From contig JBDRKQ010000028.1 of assembly GCA_043813895.1 (NCBI GenBank), positions 1 to 54,689 of the forward strand: a stretch of DNA of 54,689 nucleotides, given 5' to 3'. Made by a program: the position numbers and the translations under genes. Under the pieces are notes generated by a model that was not told where the DNA came from, did no database searches, and saw only the letters and a list, made by a program, of their open reading frames with translations. Each line of letters begins with the position of its first letter. Position 1 is the stretch's first letter. Below, in pieces: positions 7,633 to 17,705 of this stretch. Origin of the DNA: CAZTAR01 sp043813895 (GTDB taxonomy: Bacteria; Planctomycetota; Phycisphaerae; UBA1845; UTPLA1).

Positions 7633-10600
7633 ATGGGCAGCTCAAAGAAGACCAAAGCAGAACTCCTGAAGGAGGTCGAGTCTCTGCGCGCTCACATCGA
7701 GAATCTGGAGTCCAATCGGCTGAAGCCGGCCGGCGTCGAACGAGTACCCGATGTTTGTGGCGACCACGCAACAGGATCGGAGGGAACGGCCTCCGGTACA
7801 CCCGTACATACCGCGCTCGATGCTTTGCCGATTCCCCTGGTTATCTGTCGGTCGTCGGACGCGGTAATCCTGTACGTGAGCCCGATGATGGAATCAGTGT
7901 TCGGGGTTCCAGGCGGAACCGCAATCGGTCGCAGAGTGACGGATTGTTACGGTGATCCGGCTGACTGGGAGGTTCTGCTCGGTGAATTGCATCGCCAGGG
8001 CAGCGTGCACAGTTGCGAAGTTCTCGTCAGGAAGACTGATGGAACGCTCCTTGGGGCAGGGGTGTCGATGCGCCCGATGACCTACGACGGCCAGCCCGCG
8101 GTCTTCTGCGCGTACAGCGATGTCGCCGACCGCAAGAAGATCGAGGAGGAACTGCGGGACGGCGAGCGCCGCTACCAGGCGATCGTCGAAGACCAGACTG
8201 AACTCATCTGCCGTTGGCGGCCCGACGGGACGCATACGTTCGTGAACGAAGCGTACTGCCGATGTTTCGGCAAACGGTCCGAGGAACTCCTGGGACATGG
8301 CCTGATGGACCTGATTCCGAGGCAGGACCATGAGAAAGTCCAAAGCCACTTCGCCGCGTTGAACCGCGAGAACCCCGTTGCCAGCCACGAGCATCTCGTC
8401 ATTGCTGACGGTGGGGAGATCCGCCTTCATCAATGGACGGACCGTGCGATTTTCGATTCCGACGACAACATCGTGGAATACCAATCGGTCGGTCGCGACA
8501 TCACCGAGCGCAAGCGGGCTGAAGAAGAACTCCGCTGGAGCGAGGAGCGGTTTCGCACGGTCGTGGAGGCGAGCAAGGATGCGGTCATCGCAATCGATGC
8601 GGATGGCGCTGTCTTCATCTTCAACGCCGCGGCCGAGAGGATGTTCGGCCGCTCCAAGAAAGAGATGGCAGGACAACCGCTCGATTGCCTGATGCCGGAG
8701 GAGCACCGCGCGCGACACACGTCCTATGTGAGCAGCTTCTTCGGGAGCGGCAAGCCCGATGGAGCGGTCGGTCGGACGTTGGAACTGCTGGCGTTGCGCA
8801 AGGATGGCGTGCAGTTCCCGATCGAGTTATCGCTTTCTTCCGCCCGATATCGTGACCAGCACCTCGTTGTCGCCATCATTCGTGATATCACCTCGCGTAG
8901 AGAAGCGGAAGTGGAGCTGAGGAAGTTCAAGGCGATTTCCGATCGAACGCCGCACGGCCACGCCATCGCTGATCTCGACGGGCGATTGTTGTACGTCAAC
9001 GACGCCTTCGCGGAGATGCATGGATACAGTCCCGAGGAGTTGCTTGGAGAGCATCTTTCCGTGTTCCACACCGAGGAACAGATGGCGCGCGTGATTGAAC
9101 TGATTGAGCCGCTCGCGGGGGGGGGCAGCTTCGCAGACGAGGAAGTGTGGCACAAGAGGCGGGACGGCTCGGTCTTTCCCACACTCATGGACAGCATCGT
9201 CGTCACGGACGAGTCCGGCTCGCCGCTGTTTCTGTCCGGCATGGCGACTGACATCTCCGATCGCAAGAAAACGGAAGAAGAGCTGCGGCGGCAGGCACTG
9301 GTCTTCAACAACATCAACGACGGCGTCCTGATTACCGACAACCGGGGCAGGATCAGCGACTTGAACCCGGCGGCCGAGCGGTTGTTCGGGTATCCGAGGG
9401 CTGAACTGCTGGGGCAAACTCCCGAAGTGTTGGACAGGCCGGAGGAAGCCGGGCAGCTTACCCAGTCAATTCGCCAAAGCATATCGGAGGAGGGTCACTG
9501 GGGCGGCGAGATCAACATCGTTCGCAAAGATGGCACCGAGAGAATCTGCGAGGCGTTTGTGGTGCCGCTACGGAACGAGCGGCACGAGTGGATCGGGACG
9601 GTTTCCGTCAACCGGGACATCACACAACGCAAAGAAGCGGAGGTAGCCCTGCGCACGGCGGAGGAACAACTGAGATCAACGCTCTCCTCTATGAGTGATC
9701 TCGTCTTCGTGCTCGATCAGGATGGCAAGTTCGTCGACTACCACCAGCCGAGCGATCATGCGGACTTGTACGCGCCGCCCGAGAAGTTCCTGGGCGCCCA
9801 CTACTCCGAGATCCTGCCGCCCGACGTAGCGACCCTCCTGGATTCCGCCATCACACAGTGCATGAGCACTGGTGAGAGTCAACAGTACGACTACGCCCTG
9901 GAAATCGCCGGCAAGACGACGTGGTACAGTGCCAGAACGTCCGTCCGTCGCGATGCCGACGGGACACCCGCAGGTGTGACGATCGTGGCAAGGAACATCA
10001 CCGATCGCAAGCGGGGAGAGGAGGCCCTGCGTGAGAGCGAGGCGCGGCTCAACAACATAGTCGGCCAGGCGCACGACAGCATCATTGAAATCGGTTTGAC
10101 CCCCGAAGGCGATCCATGCATCAAGAACTGCAACGAAGCGACGTTGAGAATGTACGGATACACGCGCGAGGAGATGATCGGTAAGCCCATCTATGAACTT
10201 GATACCGAGTTGTCGCGTGACGATCTGCGCGACATAGACAGACGCGCCTTGACCGAAGAAATTGCGATTTTCGAAGCGATTCAAACCCGCAAGGACGGCT
10301 CCCGATTTCCCGTTGAAATCAGCCCCCAGATCGTGCGGATCCCAGGCCAGAATCCTATCAGGATCGGCGTCCAACGCGACATCACCGAGCGCAAGCGGGC
10401 GGAGGAGGCCCTGCGGGCCAGCGAGGATCGCTACCGGTCGCTTGTGGAGGTTTCCCCCGATCTGATCGCTGTCCACACGGAAGAGGCTGTCGTCTTCGTG
10501 AACCACGCAGGCGTAAGACTACTGGAAGCCAAGGACCCAAGAGAGATCGTCGGAAAACCGGTGCTCCAATTCGTCGTTCCTGAAGAGAGAGATAGGATCG

Positions 10601-12453
10601 GGAAGCGAATACGCGGAGCCCTGGAAGACAACAGGCCTCGCCCCCTTGACGAAACAATCCTGGCCGGGCTGTCCGGGACCCGCATCGCGGTGGAAGTCGC
10701 GGCGGTTCCGTTTGTCTTCAATGGCGAACGTGCCATTCAGGTCGTTGCCCGGGACATCAGCGAGCGCAAGCGGGCGGAAGAGAACCTGCGAGAGAGCCGA
10801 AACAGATACCAGTCTCTCTTCGAGGATTCGCCCGTACTCCTGAGAGAGGTGGATATGAGTGGGGTGCTGGAGCGCCTGCGGGGCTTGCAAGCAGGCGGCG
10901 TCAGTGACTTGCTCGCCTACTTCGACGCTCACCCCGAAGAGGTCATGCGCTGCGCCCGCATGGCCAGGATTGTGGCCATCAACCTCGCATCCGTCGAGTT
11001 CTACGGAGCGCGGAGCAAGGAAGAGCTGATCGCGCGCGTCGACGACACACTCAGCACACCCGGCCACATTGACCGTGTCAAGGAGCAACTGATTGCCCTC
11101 TCAGAGGGGAGGATTCCTGCCCCGTTCGACGCGACGGTGAAGACTCTTTCCGGCGAAACGCGGCATCTATCGGTCCATTTAAGCGTTCCCGGTTGGGCGC
11201 ACGGTGGTCTGACCACGATCATCTACGCAAGTGCCGACATCACTGAGCGCAGACGCATGGAAGAAGAGAGAGCCAGGCTTCAAGCTCAGCTACAACATGC
11301 CCACAAGATGGAAGCGGTTGGCGCTCTGGCGAGTGGCATCGCTCATGATTTCAACAATCTGCTGACGGCAATCTTCGGCTATACGGATATGGCCAAGACC
11401 TCGTTACCGGACGACCACTCGGCGATCAGATCGATGGAAATGGTGGAGCAGGCCGCCAAACAGGCGCGCGGGGTGACGAATGCCCTGCTGACATTCAGCC
11501 ACAAGGGGACCGCGGAGAAGACGCCGGTGAACCTGGCTGAATCGGTGTCTGATACGACGCGGCTTCTGCGACGCTTCCTGCCCGCAGCAATCGAAGTGTC
11601 GGAGGACCTTTCCGATCATGACGCGGTCTGGGTGAGAGCGGATGCCACGCAGCTCCAGCAGGTGTGGATGAATCTCGCAATCAATGCCAGGGACGCCATG
11701 CCGTTGGGGGGGCGGCTTCACGTTGACTTGCGCGTCGTGCCTCTCGATGAGCCGATGCCTGCGGCTGACTCGCACGCGACGAAGCGCCCCACGGCGATCG
11801 TTACCATCAGCGACACAGGCAAGGGCATGTCGGAGGAAACACGGGAACATATCTTTGAGCCCTTCTTTACGACCAAACCGCGAGGGCAGGGCACCGGCCT
11901 CGGTCTGTCTGTCATCCATGCGATTGTGGAGGATCACGGCGGAGAGATTCAAGTCGAGTCGCAGGAAGGTTGTGGTGTGCAGATCAGCGTTTCGTTGCCA
12001 TGCTGCAACCCACCCGAGACTCTGCCCGACGAGGCACGGCATCGACGGCAAAAGCCGGGCCACGGTGAACACGTCATCGTCGTGGAAGACAACGAGCACG
12101 TCCGCTCGATCATGACCTCATCGCTCCGGTCCCAAGGCTACGAAGTTACCGCGGCGGCGGACACGGCCGAGGCCACGGAAGCGTTAAAACGCCACGGCGA
12201 GACGGTCCGCCTTGTCGTGCTGGATCTGGATATCCCCGGAACCGGCTCACGGGCTGTTGCGGATGAGATTCACCGCGTCAAGCCGAACGCTTCGGTCCTG
12301 GTGGTCACCGGCGGCACCGGGCTCAGCGTGGCCGAAACCGCCCACGGAGGAAACACGGACTTGTTGCGTAAGCCGTTCTCAATGTCGGAACTTCACAAAC
12401 GTGTCGCCCGAATGTTGGAGGGAGGCACTGAGATGGGAGCCCCCGACGGATGA
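7633..12453 (+). CDS. Nine-PAS hybrid sensor histidine kinase with C-terminal receiver
   Basis: The 1,606-residue protein starts with a short coiled coil (KTKAELLKEVESLRAHIENLE). Nine PAS/PAC modules follow, roughly at residues 55-170, 180-300, 305-430, 430-550, 552-680, 680-805, 807-930, 932-1055 and 1057-1215, most ending in the PAC signature DITERKRAEE. Then come a HisKA domain (GIAHDFNN, phospho-acceptor His1238), an HATPase_c domain (N box NLAINARDAM; G boxes DTGKGM and GTGLGL), and a receiver whose phospho-acceptor is Asp1531 in VVLDLDIPG. No transmembrane segment is evident, so it is probably cytosolic. The next gene, a LuxR-type regulator, overlaps by 4 nt and is the likely partner. 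The signals sensed are unknown. Confidence 0.92.
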   Translation: MGSSKKTKAELLKEVESLRAHIENLESNRLKPAGVERVPDVCGDHATGSEGTASGTPVHTALDALPIPLVICRSSDAVILYVSPMMESVFGVPGGTAIGRRVTDCYGDPADWEVLLGELHRQGSVHSCEVLVRKTDGTLLGAGVSMRPMTYDGQPAVFCAYSDVADRKKIEEELRDGERRYQAIVEDQTELICRWRPDGTHTFVNEAYCRCFGKRSEELLGHGLMDLIPRQDHEKVQSHFAALNRENPVASHEHLVIADGGEIRLHQWTDRAIFDSDDNIVEYQSVGRDITERKRAEEELRWSEERFRTVVEASKDAVIAIDADGAVFIFNAAAERMFGRSKKEMAGQPLDCLMPEEHRARHTSYVSSFFGSGKPDGAVGRTLELLALRKDGVQFPIELSLSSARYRDQHLVVAIIRDITSRREAEVELRKFKAISDRTPHGHAIADLDGRLLYVNDAFAEMHGYSPEELLGEHLSVFHTEEQMARVIELIEPLAGGGSFADEEVWHKRRDGSVFPTLMDSIVVTDESGSPLFLSGMATDISDRKKTEEELRRQALVFNNINDGVLITDNRGRISDLNPAAERLFGYPRAELLGQTPEVLDRPEEAGQLTQSIRQSISEEGHWGGEINIVRKDGTERICEAFVVPLRNERHEWIGTVSVNRDITQRKEAEVALRTAEEQLRSTLSSMSDLVFVLDQDGKFVDYHQPSDHADLYAPPEKFLGAHYSEILPPDVATLLDSAITQCMSTGESQQYDYALEIAGKTTWYSARTSVRRDADGTPAGVTIVARNITDRKRGEEALRESEARLNNIVGQAHDSIIEIGLTPEGDPCIKNCNEATLRMYGYTREEMIGKPIYELDTELSRDDLRDIDRRALTEEIAIFEAIQTRKDGSRFPVEISPQIVRIPGQNPIRIGVQRDITERKRAEEALRASEDRYRSLVEVSPDLIAVHTEEAVVFVNHAGVRLLEAKDPREIVGKPVLQFVVPEERDRIGKRIRGALEDNRPRPLDETILAGLSGTRIAVEVAAVPFVFNGERAIQVVARDISERKRAEENLRESRNRYQSLFEDSPVLLREVDMSGVLERLRGLQAGGVSDLLAYFDAHPEEVMRCARMARIVAINLASVEFYGARSKEELIARVDDTLSTPGHIDRVKEQLIALSEGRIPAPFDATVKTLSGETRHLSVHLSVPGWAHGGLTTIIYASADITERRRMEEERARLQAQLQHAHKMEAVGALASGIAHDFNNLLTAIFGYTDMAKTSLPDDHSAIRSMEMVEQAAKQARGVTNALLTFSHKGTAEKTPVNLAESVSDTTRLLRRFLPAAIEVSEDLSDHDAVWVRADATQLQQVWMNLAINARDAMPLGGRLHVDLRVVPLDEPMPAADSHATKRPTAIVTISDTGKGMSEETREHIFEPFFTTKPRGQGTGLGLSVIHAIVEDHGGEIQVESQEGCGVQISVSLPCCNPPETLPDEARHRRQKPGHGEHVIVVEDNEHVRSIMTSSLRSQGYEVTAAADTAEATEALKRHGETVRLVVLDLDIPGTGSRAVADEIHRVKPNASVLVVTGGTGLSVAETAHGGNTDLLRKPFSMSELHKRVARMLEGGTEMGAPDG

Positions 12454-13106
12454 CGAAAGACATTGAGATCCTGATCGTCGACGACCACGCCGTTGTTCGT
12501 GAGTCACTCTCCGAGCGCCTCACGCGAGAGCCCGGCATTATCGTCGTCGGCACAGCCGATACCGCTGACAAGGCGATCGCGCAGATGAACAGGCTTTCGC
12601 CAGACATCGTCCTGATGGATATCGACATGCCGGGCTTGAATTGCTTCGAGGCCGCCCGGAGCATCCTTGTTTTGAAGCCGGACGTTCGGATCATCTTCCT
12701 CAGCGCGTTTGTCCAGGATCGGTTCATCGAGCAAGCGCTCGATGTGCAGGCCAGGAGCTACCTCACGAAGTCGGAGACGCCGGAGACGGTCGTGGCTGCG
12801 ATTCGCGAGGTCGCCGCCGGCGGTGCCTTCTTTTCCCAGTCGGTGCAAGATCGCCTCGTGATCGATTCGACCGGTGTGAGTCTGGCCGGGAAGGTCAGGT
12901 CACGGGTGTCGACGTTGACGCGGCGCGAATCGGAAATCCTGACCTATCTTGCCAAGGGGTTGTCCAAGAAGGAGATTGCCGAGGTCGTTCACCTGAGCGT
13001 CAAGACGATCGACCATCACACGACGCAGATCATGCGGAAACTGAACATCCACGACCGGGTCGAACTGGCCAGGTTCGCGATTCGCGAAGGCTTCGCCGAA
13101 CCGTAG
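12450..13106 (+). CDS. NarL/FixJ-type response regulator
   Basis: The 218-residue protein has an N-terminal receiver (acidic pocket IVDDHAVVRESL, phospho-acceptor Asp57 in LMDIDMPG, conserved Lys in SYLTKSE). Its C-terminal LuxR-type helix-turn-helix reads LTRRESEILTYLAKG, then KEIAEVVHLSVKTIDHH. It should be a DNA-binding transcription factor activated by phosphorylation. The ATG overlaps the last codons of the hybrid kinase (ATGA), implying translational coupling and a cognate pair. The target genes are unknown. The next gene downstream is on the opposite strand. Confidence 0.93.
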   Translation: MTKDIEILIVDDHAVVRESLSERLTREPGIIVVGTADTADKAIAQMNRLSPDIVLMDIDMPGLNCFEAARSILVLKPDVRIIFLSAFVQDRFIEQALDVQARSYLTKSETPETVVAAIREVAAGGAFFSQSVQDRLVIDSTGVSLAGKVRSRVSTLTRRESEILTYLAKGLSKKEIAEVVHLSVKTIDHHTTQIMRKLNIHDRVELARFAIREGFAEP

Positions 13107-13187
13107 CACCGCGCGGGCGTTGCCGGCGGTGTGCAGCGACCGTGATACGCCCAGTTCACGCGCGGCCCCGTTGGGATGCAACTTCGC

Positions 13188-13754
13188 TTAGTAGAAGATC
13201 GTGACGAACAGGTGCGGCTCCTTCTTCTTGCTCTCGAAGATGCCGACGGAGGTTGAAGTGGACTTGATGAAGACGCCGGGATTGGCGTCAATCCATTCGT
13301 TGATGATGTCGTCCAGGTTCGCGAGGCCGGCGTCGGTCAGCTTGGCGTGGAATGTCCGGATGCGTGTCGCGGCGTCCGTCGGACCACCGAGAGGCCGCTT
13401 GAGCTTTTGATCCTGGTGCGTGCCGCCGAGCGTGCTTCCCGCGGCAAAGCTGCGGATCATGCGCGATTCGCTGGTCGGCATCTCATCATCGTCGATGAGT
13501 GAGATCGCGACATCAGCCTCATCAATGGGCGGTCGGGCAGGCCTCGTTCCCGCGCTGACGGCTTGCGCGGCCGGCGGTGCAGCAACCGCCCTCTGCGTCG
13601 CAGTGTGGACCTCCATCGCCTTGCGTCGCTTCTCCGCAACGCAGTTCGGGCACAGAAGTACGCCTTGGATGAGTCCGGCCTGTCTCCCGGCGATCTGTTC
13701 AGCAGTGATCTCCCCACCACAACCCTGACACGTCTTCTTGGGCGCCTCGCTCAT
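13188..13754 (-). CDS. Zinc-ribbon protein of unknown function
   Basis: The 188-residue product begins with a probable zinc ribbon: CQGCG near residue 9 and CPNC near residue 36. A Pro/Ala-rich linker follows, then an acidic stretch (ISLIDDDE) and a C-terminal part with TRIRTFHAKLTDAGLANLDDIINEWI, ending in hydrophobic LFVTIFY. No membrane segment or catalytic motif is visible. The gene lies on the minus strand with the FHA protein gene upstream, about 230 bp away; both have N-terminal Cys pairs, so a joint regulatory role is possible but unproven. Confidence 0.65.
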   Translation of the reverse strand: MSEAPKKTCQGCGGEITAEQIAGRQAGLIQGVLLCPNCVAEKRRKAMEVHTATQRAVAAPPAAQAVSAGTRPARPPIDEADVAISLIDDDEMPTSESRMIRSFAAGSTLGGTHQDQKLKRPLGGPTDAATRIRTFHAKLTDAGLANLDDIINEWIDANPGVFIKSTSTSVGIFESKKKEPHLFVTIFY

Positions 13755-13984
13755 CGTTTCCGACTCCTGCTTGGATCAGGCCGCGGTTGCGTCCGTCCTC
13801 ACATGGTTGCAACGGTGTGTCCGCCCCGCGTTGAATCTGACTCTCCCGTACTAGTATACCGTGATGCGAGGCGTCGTTTCAATGACGATGGCCGTTGCGG
13901 CAATCGATGTTGCGGAGTTCGTGTGTTTGGAACCGCAAAAGGCGAAGTTCTCGGTCACCCGCGCGATCCGGAAACCGGTGTGGA

Positions 13985-14947
13985 CTACGTGAGGAGACTT
14001 ATCAGACCTCTGACCGACTGGACTGCCGCCAGGATGAGCGAAAGTCCGGCAAGGGCGATTCCCAGGATGGTGAGGATCGCGGATGAAGCGCGCATCACGA
14101 GAAGGGTCAGACATGCCGCAAGGCTGAGCGCCGCGATCGCCGGAACCGGCAGATCCCATGCGATGTCGCCGACCGCCAACACCACGAGCAGGAGTAGCGA
14201 CGCGTACTTGAAATGTGGGTGCGCAAGGGCGACGCGCCGACCGGAAGCCGCCAGGAGAACCACTATCGCCGCGCCGAGCAAGCCGGCCGTTGGCCACGAC
14301 CATCCCTCACGTTGCCCGAAGACAAAGAGGTGATAAAGGCCGATCAACCATGCAAACGCCGCCGTGGCCCACCGTGCCAGAAGAACCCGGTTGCTGATCA
14401 ACCATTTCTCGGCCGTCGTTTCGTGCTTGATGCGCTCCAGCGCGGGAAGTTGTGCCCTCTTCCTCCGGGCGCGCACTTCGGGAGGGCGCAGGCCAGTCAT
14501 GGTCGTCCCATCGGGCATCTGCAATTCGAGCCGGAATCGGAATCCGCCCACGCTGAACGACTGCAGAGGCGCCAACTTACCTCTGGCGATTCGCTGGTTT
14601 CCGATGTAGGTGCCGGTCTTGCTCTGGAGGTCCTCGATGCTGACCTCACCCTGCCCGCTCACGTGAAGCCGGCAGTGCGAGTCCGACATCGCGTCGCTCG
14701 CCACGGAAAGCCAGTTCCCAGGAGCCTTGCCGATCGGCAGGTCCTTGCCAACCGGCATGACGAATTGCTCACCCCCCCAATACGGCCCCTCCATGACGGT
14801 CAGTACGGCGAGCCCAGTCTGGTCCTGCCCGACATCCACCTCCAGGTGAATCTCCTGCTGACAGCGCGGACACGTCAACGAGATGACGAGCCCCAACTGG
14901 TCGCAGTCGAGAGGGTTTCCACAGGGACAGCAGACAGTAATCGCCAT
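13985..14947 (-). CDS. FHA-domain membrane protein with N-terminal zinc ribbon
   Basis: The 320-residue product starts with paired Cys motifs (CCPCGNPLDC and CPRC) of a probable zinc ribbon. An FHA domain follows at about residues 50-145, with LPIGKAPGN, SDSHCRLHV and the loop SKTGTYIGNQRI. A basic linker leads to about four hydrophobic segments from residue 195 to the C-terminus. FHA domains bind phosphothreonine, so this looks like a membrane-anchored phosphopeptide reader. No Ser/Thr kinase is encoded nearby. The start follows naturally from the Cys-rich N-terminus. Confidence 0.8.
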   Translation of the reverse strand: MAITVCCPCGNPLDCDQLGLVISLTCPRCQQEIHLEVDVGQDQTGLAVLTVMEGPYWGGEQFVMPVGKDLPIGKAPGNWLSVASDAMSDSHCRLHVSGQGEVSIEDLQSKTGTYIGNQRIARGKLAPLQSFSVGGFRFRLELQMPDGTTMTGLRPPEVRARRKRAQLPALERIKHETTAEKWLISNRVLLARWATAAFAWLIGLYHLFVFGQREGWSWPTAGLLGAAIVVLLAASGRRVALAHPHFKYASLLLLVVLAVGDIAWDLPVPAIAALSLAACLTLLVMRASSAILTILGIALAGLSLILAAVQSVRGLISLLT

Positions 14948-15185
14948 GGCTGCTCGCTCAAGAGGACAAGACCGTATTCTGTCCGCCTAAGCCGGGAATG
15001 ACAAGCGTCGTGTTTTCCTCAATCCCACATCGGCTTCCGAGACGCCTGGCACGACGGACTTCGCCGAACAAAGACGTCCAGCGGCTCATAATGCTCTCGA
15101 ATCACTACGGTTACGGCTTCCACCAAGAACGCTTCATCGATGGGCTAAAGCAATAAGGTCCACAGCGGCTTGCAGGATTGCATCA
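14948..15185. other. Intergenic stretch before the IS3 remnant
   Basis: No supported gene. It may hold more decayed IS3 sequence, but no frame shows transposase similarity before about 15186. Confidence 0.35.
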
Positions 15186-15323
15186 CGCCGCTCAGCGACG
15201 CGTAACCAGGCCCGGACGGACGTGTTTGAGTCCATCGAAACATTCCACAATTGCCAACGGCTTCACTCGACCCTGGGCTACCTGAGCCCGGCCGAGTCCG
15301 AAGCCCAAAGCGAATTCTCTTAA
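15186..15323 (+). pseudogene. IS3-family transposase (OrfB) C-terminal remnant
   Basis: The plus-strand frame ending at TAA 15321-15323 reads RNQARTDVFESIETFHN, then CQRLHSTLGYLSPAE. This is the typical C-terminal end of the DDE integrase of IS3-family elements (usual form: F-YIE-FYN--R-HSALGY-SP). Only about 45 residues remain, with no start, catalytic triad or terminal inverted repeat nearby. Its stop overlaps the last codons of the membrane protein gene on the other strand, so the insertion or its decay reached that gene's 3' end. Confidence 0.75.
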
Positions 15324-16981
15324 CCACGTGTCCAGGGAACGTGGGGAATGTCAGGCTCGATCACGTAGAACACGCAACCTTGCTTTTCGAACGTGCGCCA
15401 GCGTAATCGGTAGCGCTCCCAAAGCGGTTCGTGGTTGGATGAGATGTCACCTTGTTCTCGCCGCGCGTCTTCGCCCTGTCCCGCGGCATCGGCCGTCACG
15501 AAGACGCGATAACCGCCGGCGAGCGTGCTCTCGATCGTGCCGGACAGCCTCCCCGAGGCATCGCCGGCTCGGGCATCGTCACTGATGCACCAAACCTCCG
15601 CGGGCGTATATCGCTGGAGGTAGTCGCCCCAGATCCACCGTCGACCGACGACGATGGCGTCGCCTTCTCGGACCGCCTCGGCCAGCGGTTGGATTCGATG
15701 ATAGTGGTAATCATTGTCCCGACTTCGAAGGCGCAGGATGCTGCCGAACAGGTTTGTCGCCAGCAGCAACACCATCGCGCCGGCGAGCAGACGCCATCCC
15801 CGCTTTGCACGGCTCAAAACCGTCAGCACGCTCATCCAGAATGCCAGCGATGGGGCAATCCAGAACTCCAGGTTCTCGGGTTCCCACCAGGCAAAGAACA
15901 CGGCGTACACCACAAGCCAGCCGACGAGAATCACCAGAAGTCGCCGGGTGGGAGCTTCCGCGGTCAATCCGCGCAGACGGCCAAGCAAGCCCCGTCCCAC
16001 CGCCAGGACCACAAACACGCACGCCGTCACGCCGGTGGCCAGATATGCCCATGCCTGCCACGCCGGCATGTGACGCACGAGAAACCGTTCGTCCGCCAGA
16101 TGGTGCGAACCGAGGAATCGGTCGACTGTGGATGCGAGTAGCGGCGATGCGAATAGGAAGTGCCCACCGACGATCGACCGTGCGAAGCCGATCGCGGCCT
16201 TGGGCAACGTCGCACAGGTGAATGCGCCCCATTGCGAGCCCTGTGCGTAGTCCGTCAACCAATGCCACGCGTGCGACCACGAATCCGCCTCGACAAATAT
16301 CAGCAGCACGATCGCGTACGGCACGCACGTGACGATCATCCCTGTACCGATGAATGCCGCAATTGCGAGCAGCCGCCATCGCACGGGCCGCCCGACCGCT
16401 GTCGCCACTCCTGTAACCACAAACAGGCCGAACAGCACGTTGGTCTGGTGAAACAGCACGGCCAGCCCACAGGTCAATCCCATCGCAACGCACGAGCCGA
16501 TGCCGAGCCTGCGTCGAGTCAGGATCAGCAGCGTCACGAGCAGCCAGAATGCTGGGATCACATAGACCTCGACACAGACGCTGTAATACCACATTCCAAA
16601 GGAACTGGCCGCGAGGCCGGCGCCCGCGAGCGACTGCCCGCGTCCGAGGTTCAGCCTCGTGCGGCAGAAGACAAACACCAAGCCGCAGGTCAGCGCGCCG
16701 AAGACCGCGTTCAGCGAAGCGACCAGCGCGGCGCTGTCCACGCTCTCCGCACCCAGTCCACGCCACGTGAGCACCCACAGCCGTGCGACAGGCGCATACA
16801 GCAGGTGATGGGGATGGTAGAGGTTCCGGCCGTCGTCAATTGTGTTGATGTAGTGGATGCTGTCGTGCGCGATGCAAAGGTTCGCCGAGATCGTGCATCC
16901 GTACAGCGCGAGCAGGATGAGGACCACGCCGAGCGCTTCCGCCCATACCACCCGGGAGATGCCGCCGCGCGAGGTCTTCAT
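15320..16981 (-). CDS. Multi-spanning membrane protein, glycosyltransferase-like
   Basis: The 553-residue product has about eleven hydrophobic segments from residue 12 to 400 and a soluble C-terminal domain of about 140 residues. The first extracytoplasmic loop contains the acidic pair HDSIHYINTIDDGRNLYHPHHLLY, the position where GT-C glycosyltransferases and DUF2723-type proteins carry catalytic Asp or Glu. Several Trp- and Arg-rich loops follow. It may transfer a sugar from a lipid-linked donor, but the acceptor is unknown and a plain transporter cannot be excluded. It stands alone on the minus strand, and the stop overlaps an IS3 remnant. Confidence 0.65.
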   Translation of the reverse strand: MKTSRGGISRVVWAEALGVVLILLALYGCTISANLCIAHDSIHYINTIDDGRNLYHPHHLLYAPVARLWVLTWRGLGAESVDSAALVASLNAVFGALTCGLVFVFCRTRLNLGRGQSLAGAGLAASSFGMWYYSVCVEVYVIPAFWLLVTLLILTRRRLGIGSCVAMGLTCGLAVLFHQTNVLFGLFVVTGVATAVGRPVRWRLLAIAAFIGTGMIVTCVPYAIVLLIFVEADSWSHAWHWLTDYAQGSQWGAFTCATLPKAAIGFARSIVGGHFLFASPLLASTVDRFLGSHHLADERFLVRHMPAWQAWAYLATGVTACVFVVLAVGRGLLGRLRGLTAEAPTRRLLVILVGWLVVYAVFFAWWEPENLEFWIAPSLAFWMSVLTVLSRAKRGWRLLAGAMVLLLATNLFGSILRLRSRDNDYHYHRIQPLAEAVREGDAIVVGRRWIWGDYLQRYTPAEVWCISDDARAGDASGRLSGTIESTLAGGYRVFVTADAAGQGEDARREQGDISSNHEPLWERYRLRWRTFEKQGCVFYVIEPDIPHVPWTRG

Positions 16982-17414
16982 GGGGATGTATCGGCGATCC
17001 GGCGGGGGCTGACGATCGGACGGCGCAATGCGATGATCTGCCGGATCCTCATTCGGACGACCGGGCTCCGCGAGCCGGCAGGAGGTAGCGGCGAAGATGG
17101 GCGACGCAGGGGGGCTGCTATCGGAAACGCGGGGCGGCGACGTTCCTTCCTTGGCTCTTGGGTACCCCGCCAGAGGCGCAGGAAGCCCGCTCTCCGGGTT
17201 CCCGAGGTTCTACTGGCGGAATTCAGACCGGAGGTTATACTACCGGCGGTTGGTTCGTCGAACGAGGCACGCACGAGACGGTTCTACTTGCTATCCGGAT
17301 CGCCAAGCCTGGATCGCGTTTCCTAACCTCGCTGGCCGGATTGTATGGCCGCTTTCAACCGCGACCCTGAAAGTGAAACTGTGGGTCGAAATGCCATCGA
17401 TGAGGAGATCCGCG
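16982..17414. other. Intergenic stretch upstream of the RRM gene
   Basis: The open frame that ends in the RRM gene extends back to 17097, but that part is Arg/Gly-rich and has no domain. I read this stretch as a long 5' leader and promoter region. Long leaders are common for cold-responsive RNA-binding protein genes, but no specific element was recognised. Confidence 0.4.
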
Positions 17415-17705
17415 ATGGGCAAGAGACTTTACGTTGGCAACCTGAGCTACTCTGTTACGAGTTCCGACCTGGAGAAGATGCTGGCCGAGTACGGGACTGT
17501 CGAGAGTGCCGAAGTCGTTAGCGATCGGATGACCGGGCGAAGTAAGGGGTTTGGATTCGTTGAGATGGCTTCGGATGACGACGCCAAGGCCGCGATCGAC
17601 GCGTTGAACGGCCAGTCGCACGATGGCCGGGCACTGACGGTCAACGAGGCCAGACCTCGCGAAGACCGGGACCGAGGCGGCCGAGGCGGCGGCCGGAACT
17701 ACTAG
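17415..17705 (+). CDS. RRM-type RNA-binding protein
   Basis: The 96-residue product is a single RNA recognition motif with a short Arg/Gly-rich tail (DRGGRGGGRNY). RNP2 is LYVGNL near residue 4 and RNP1 is KGFGFVEM near residue 43, with the aromatic residues needed for RNA stacking present. Bacterial members of this size act as single-stranded RNA binders and are often cold-induced. The ATG at 17415 follows GAGGAGATCCGCG, a good ribosome binding site. It is monocistronic. Confidence 0.95.
   Translation: MGKRLYVGNLSYSVTSSDLEKMLAEYGTVESAEVVSDRMTGRSKGFGFVEMASDDDAKAAIDALNGQSHDGRALTVNEARPREDRDRGGRGGGRNY

Noticed and set aside
15711..17326. Long alternative frames on both strands around the membrane protein gene (for example 15711-16778 minus and 16160-17326 plus)
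   Set aside because: Their translations are Arg/Gly/His-rich and without domains, and they overlap a gene with clear membrane helices. They are by-products of high GC content.
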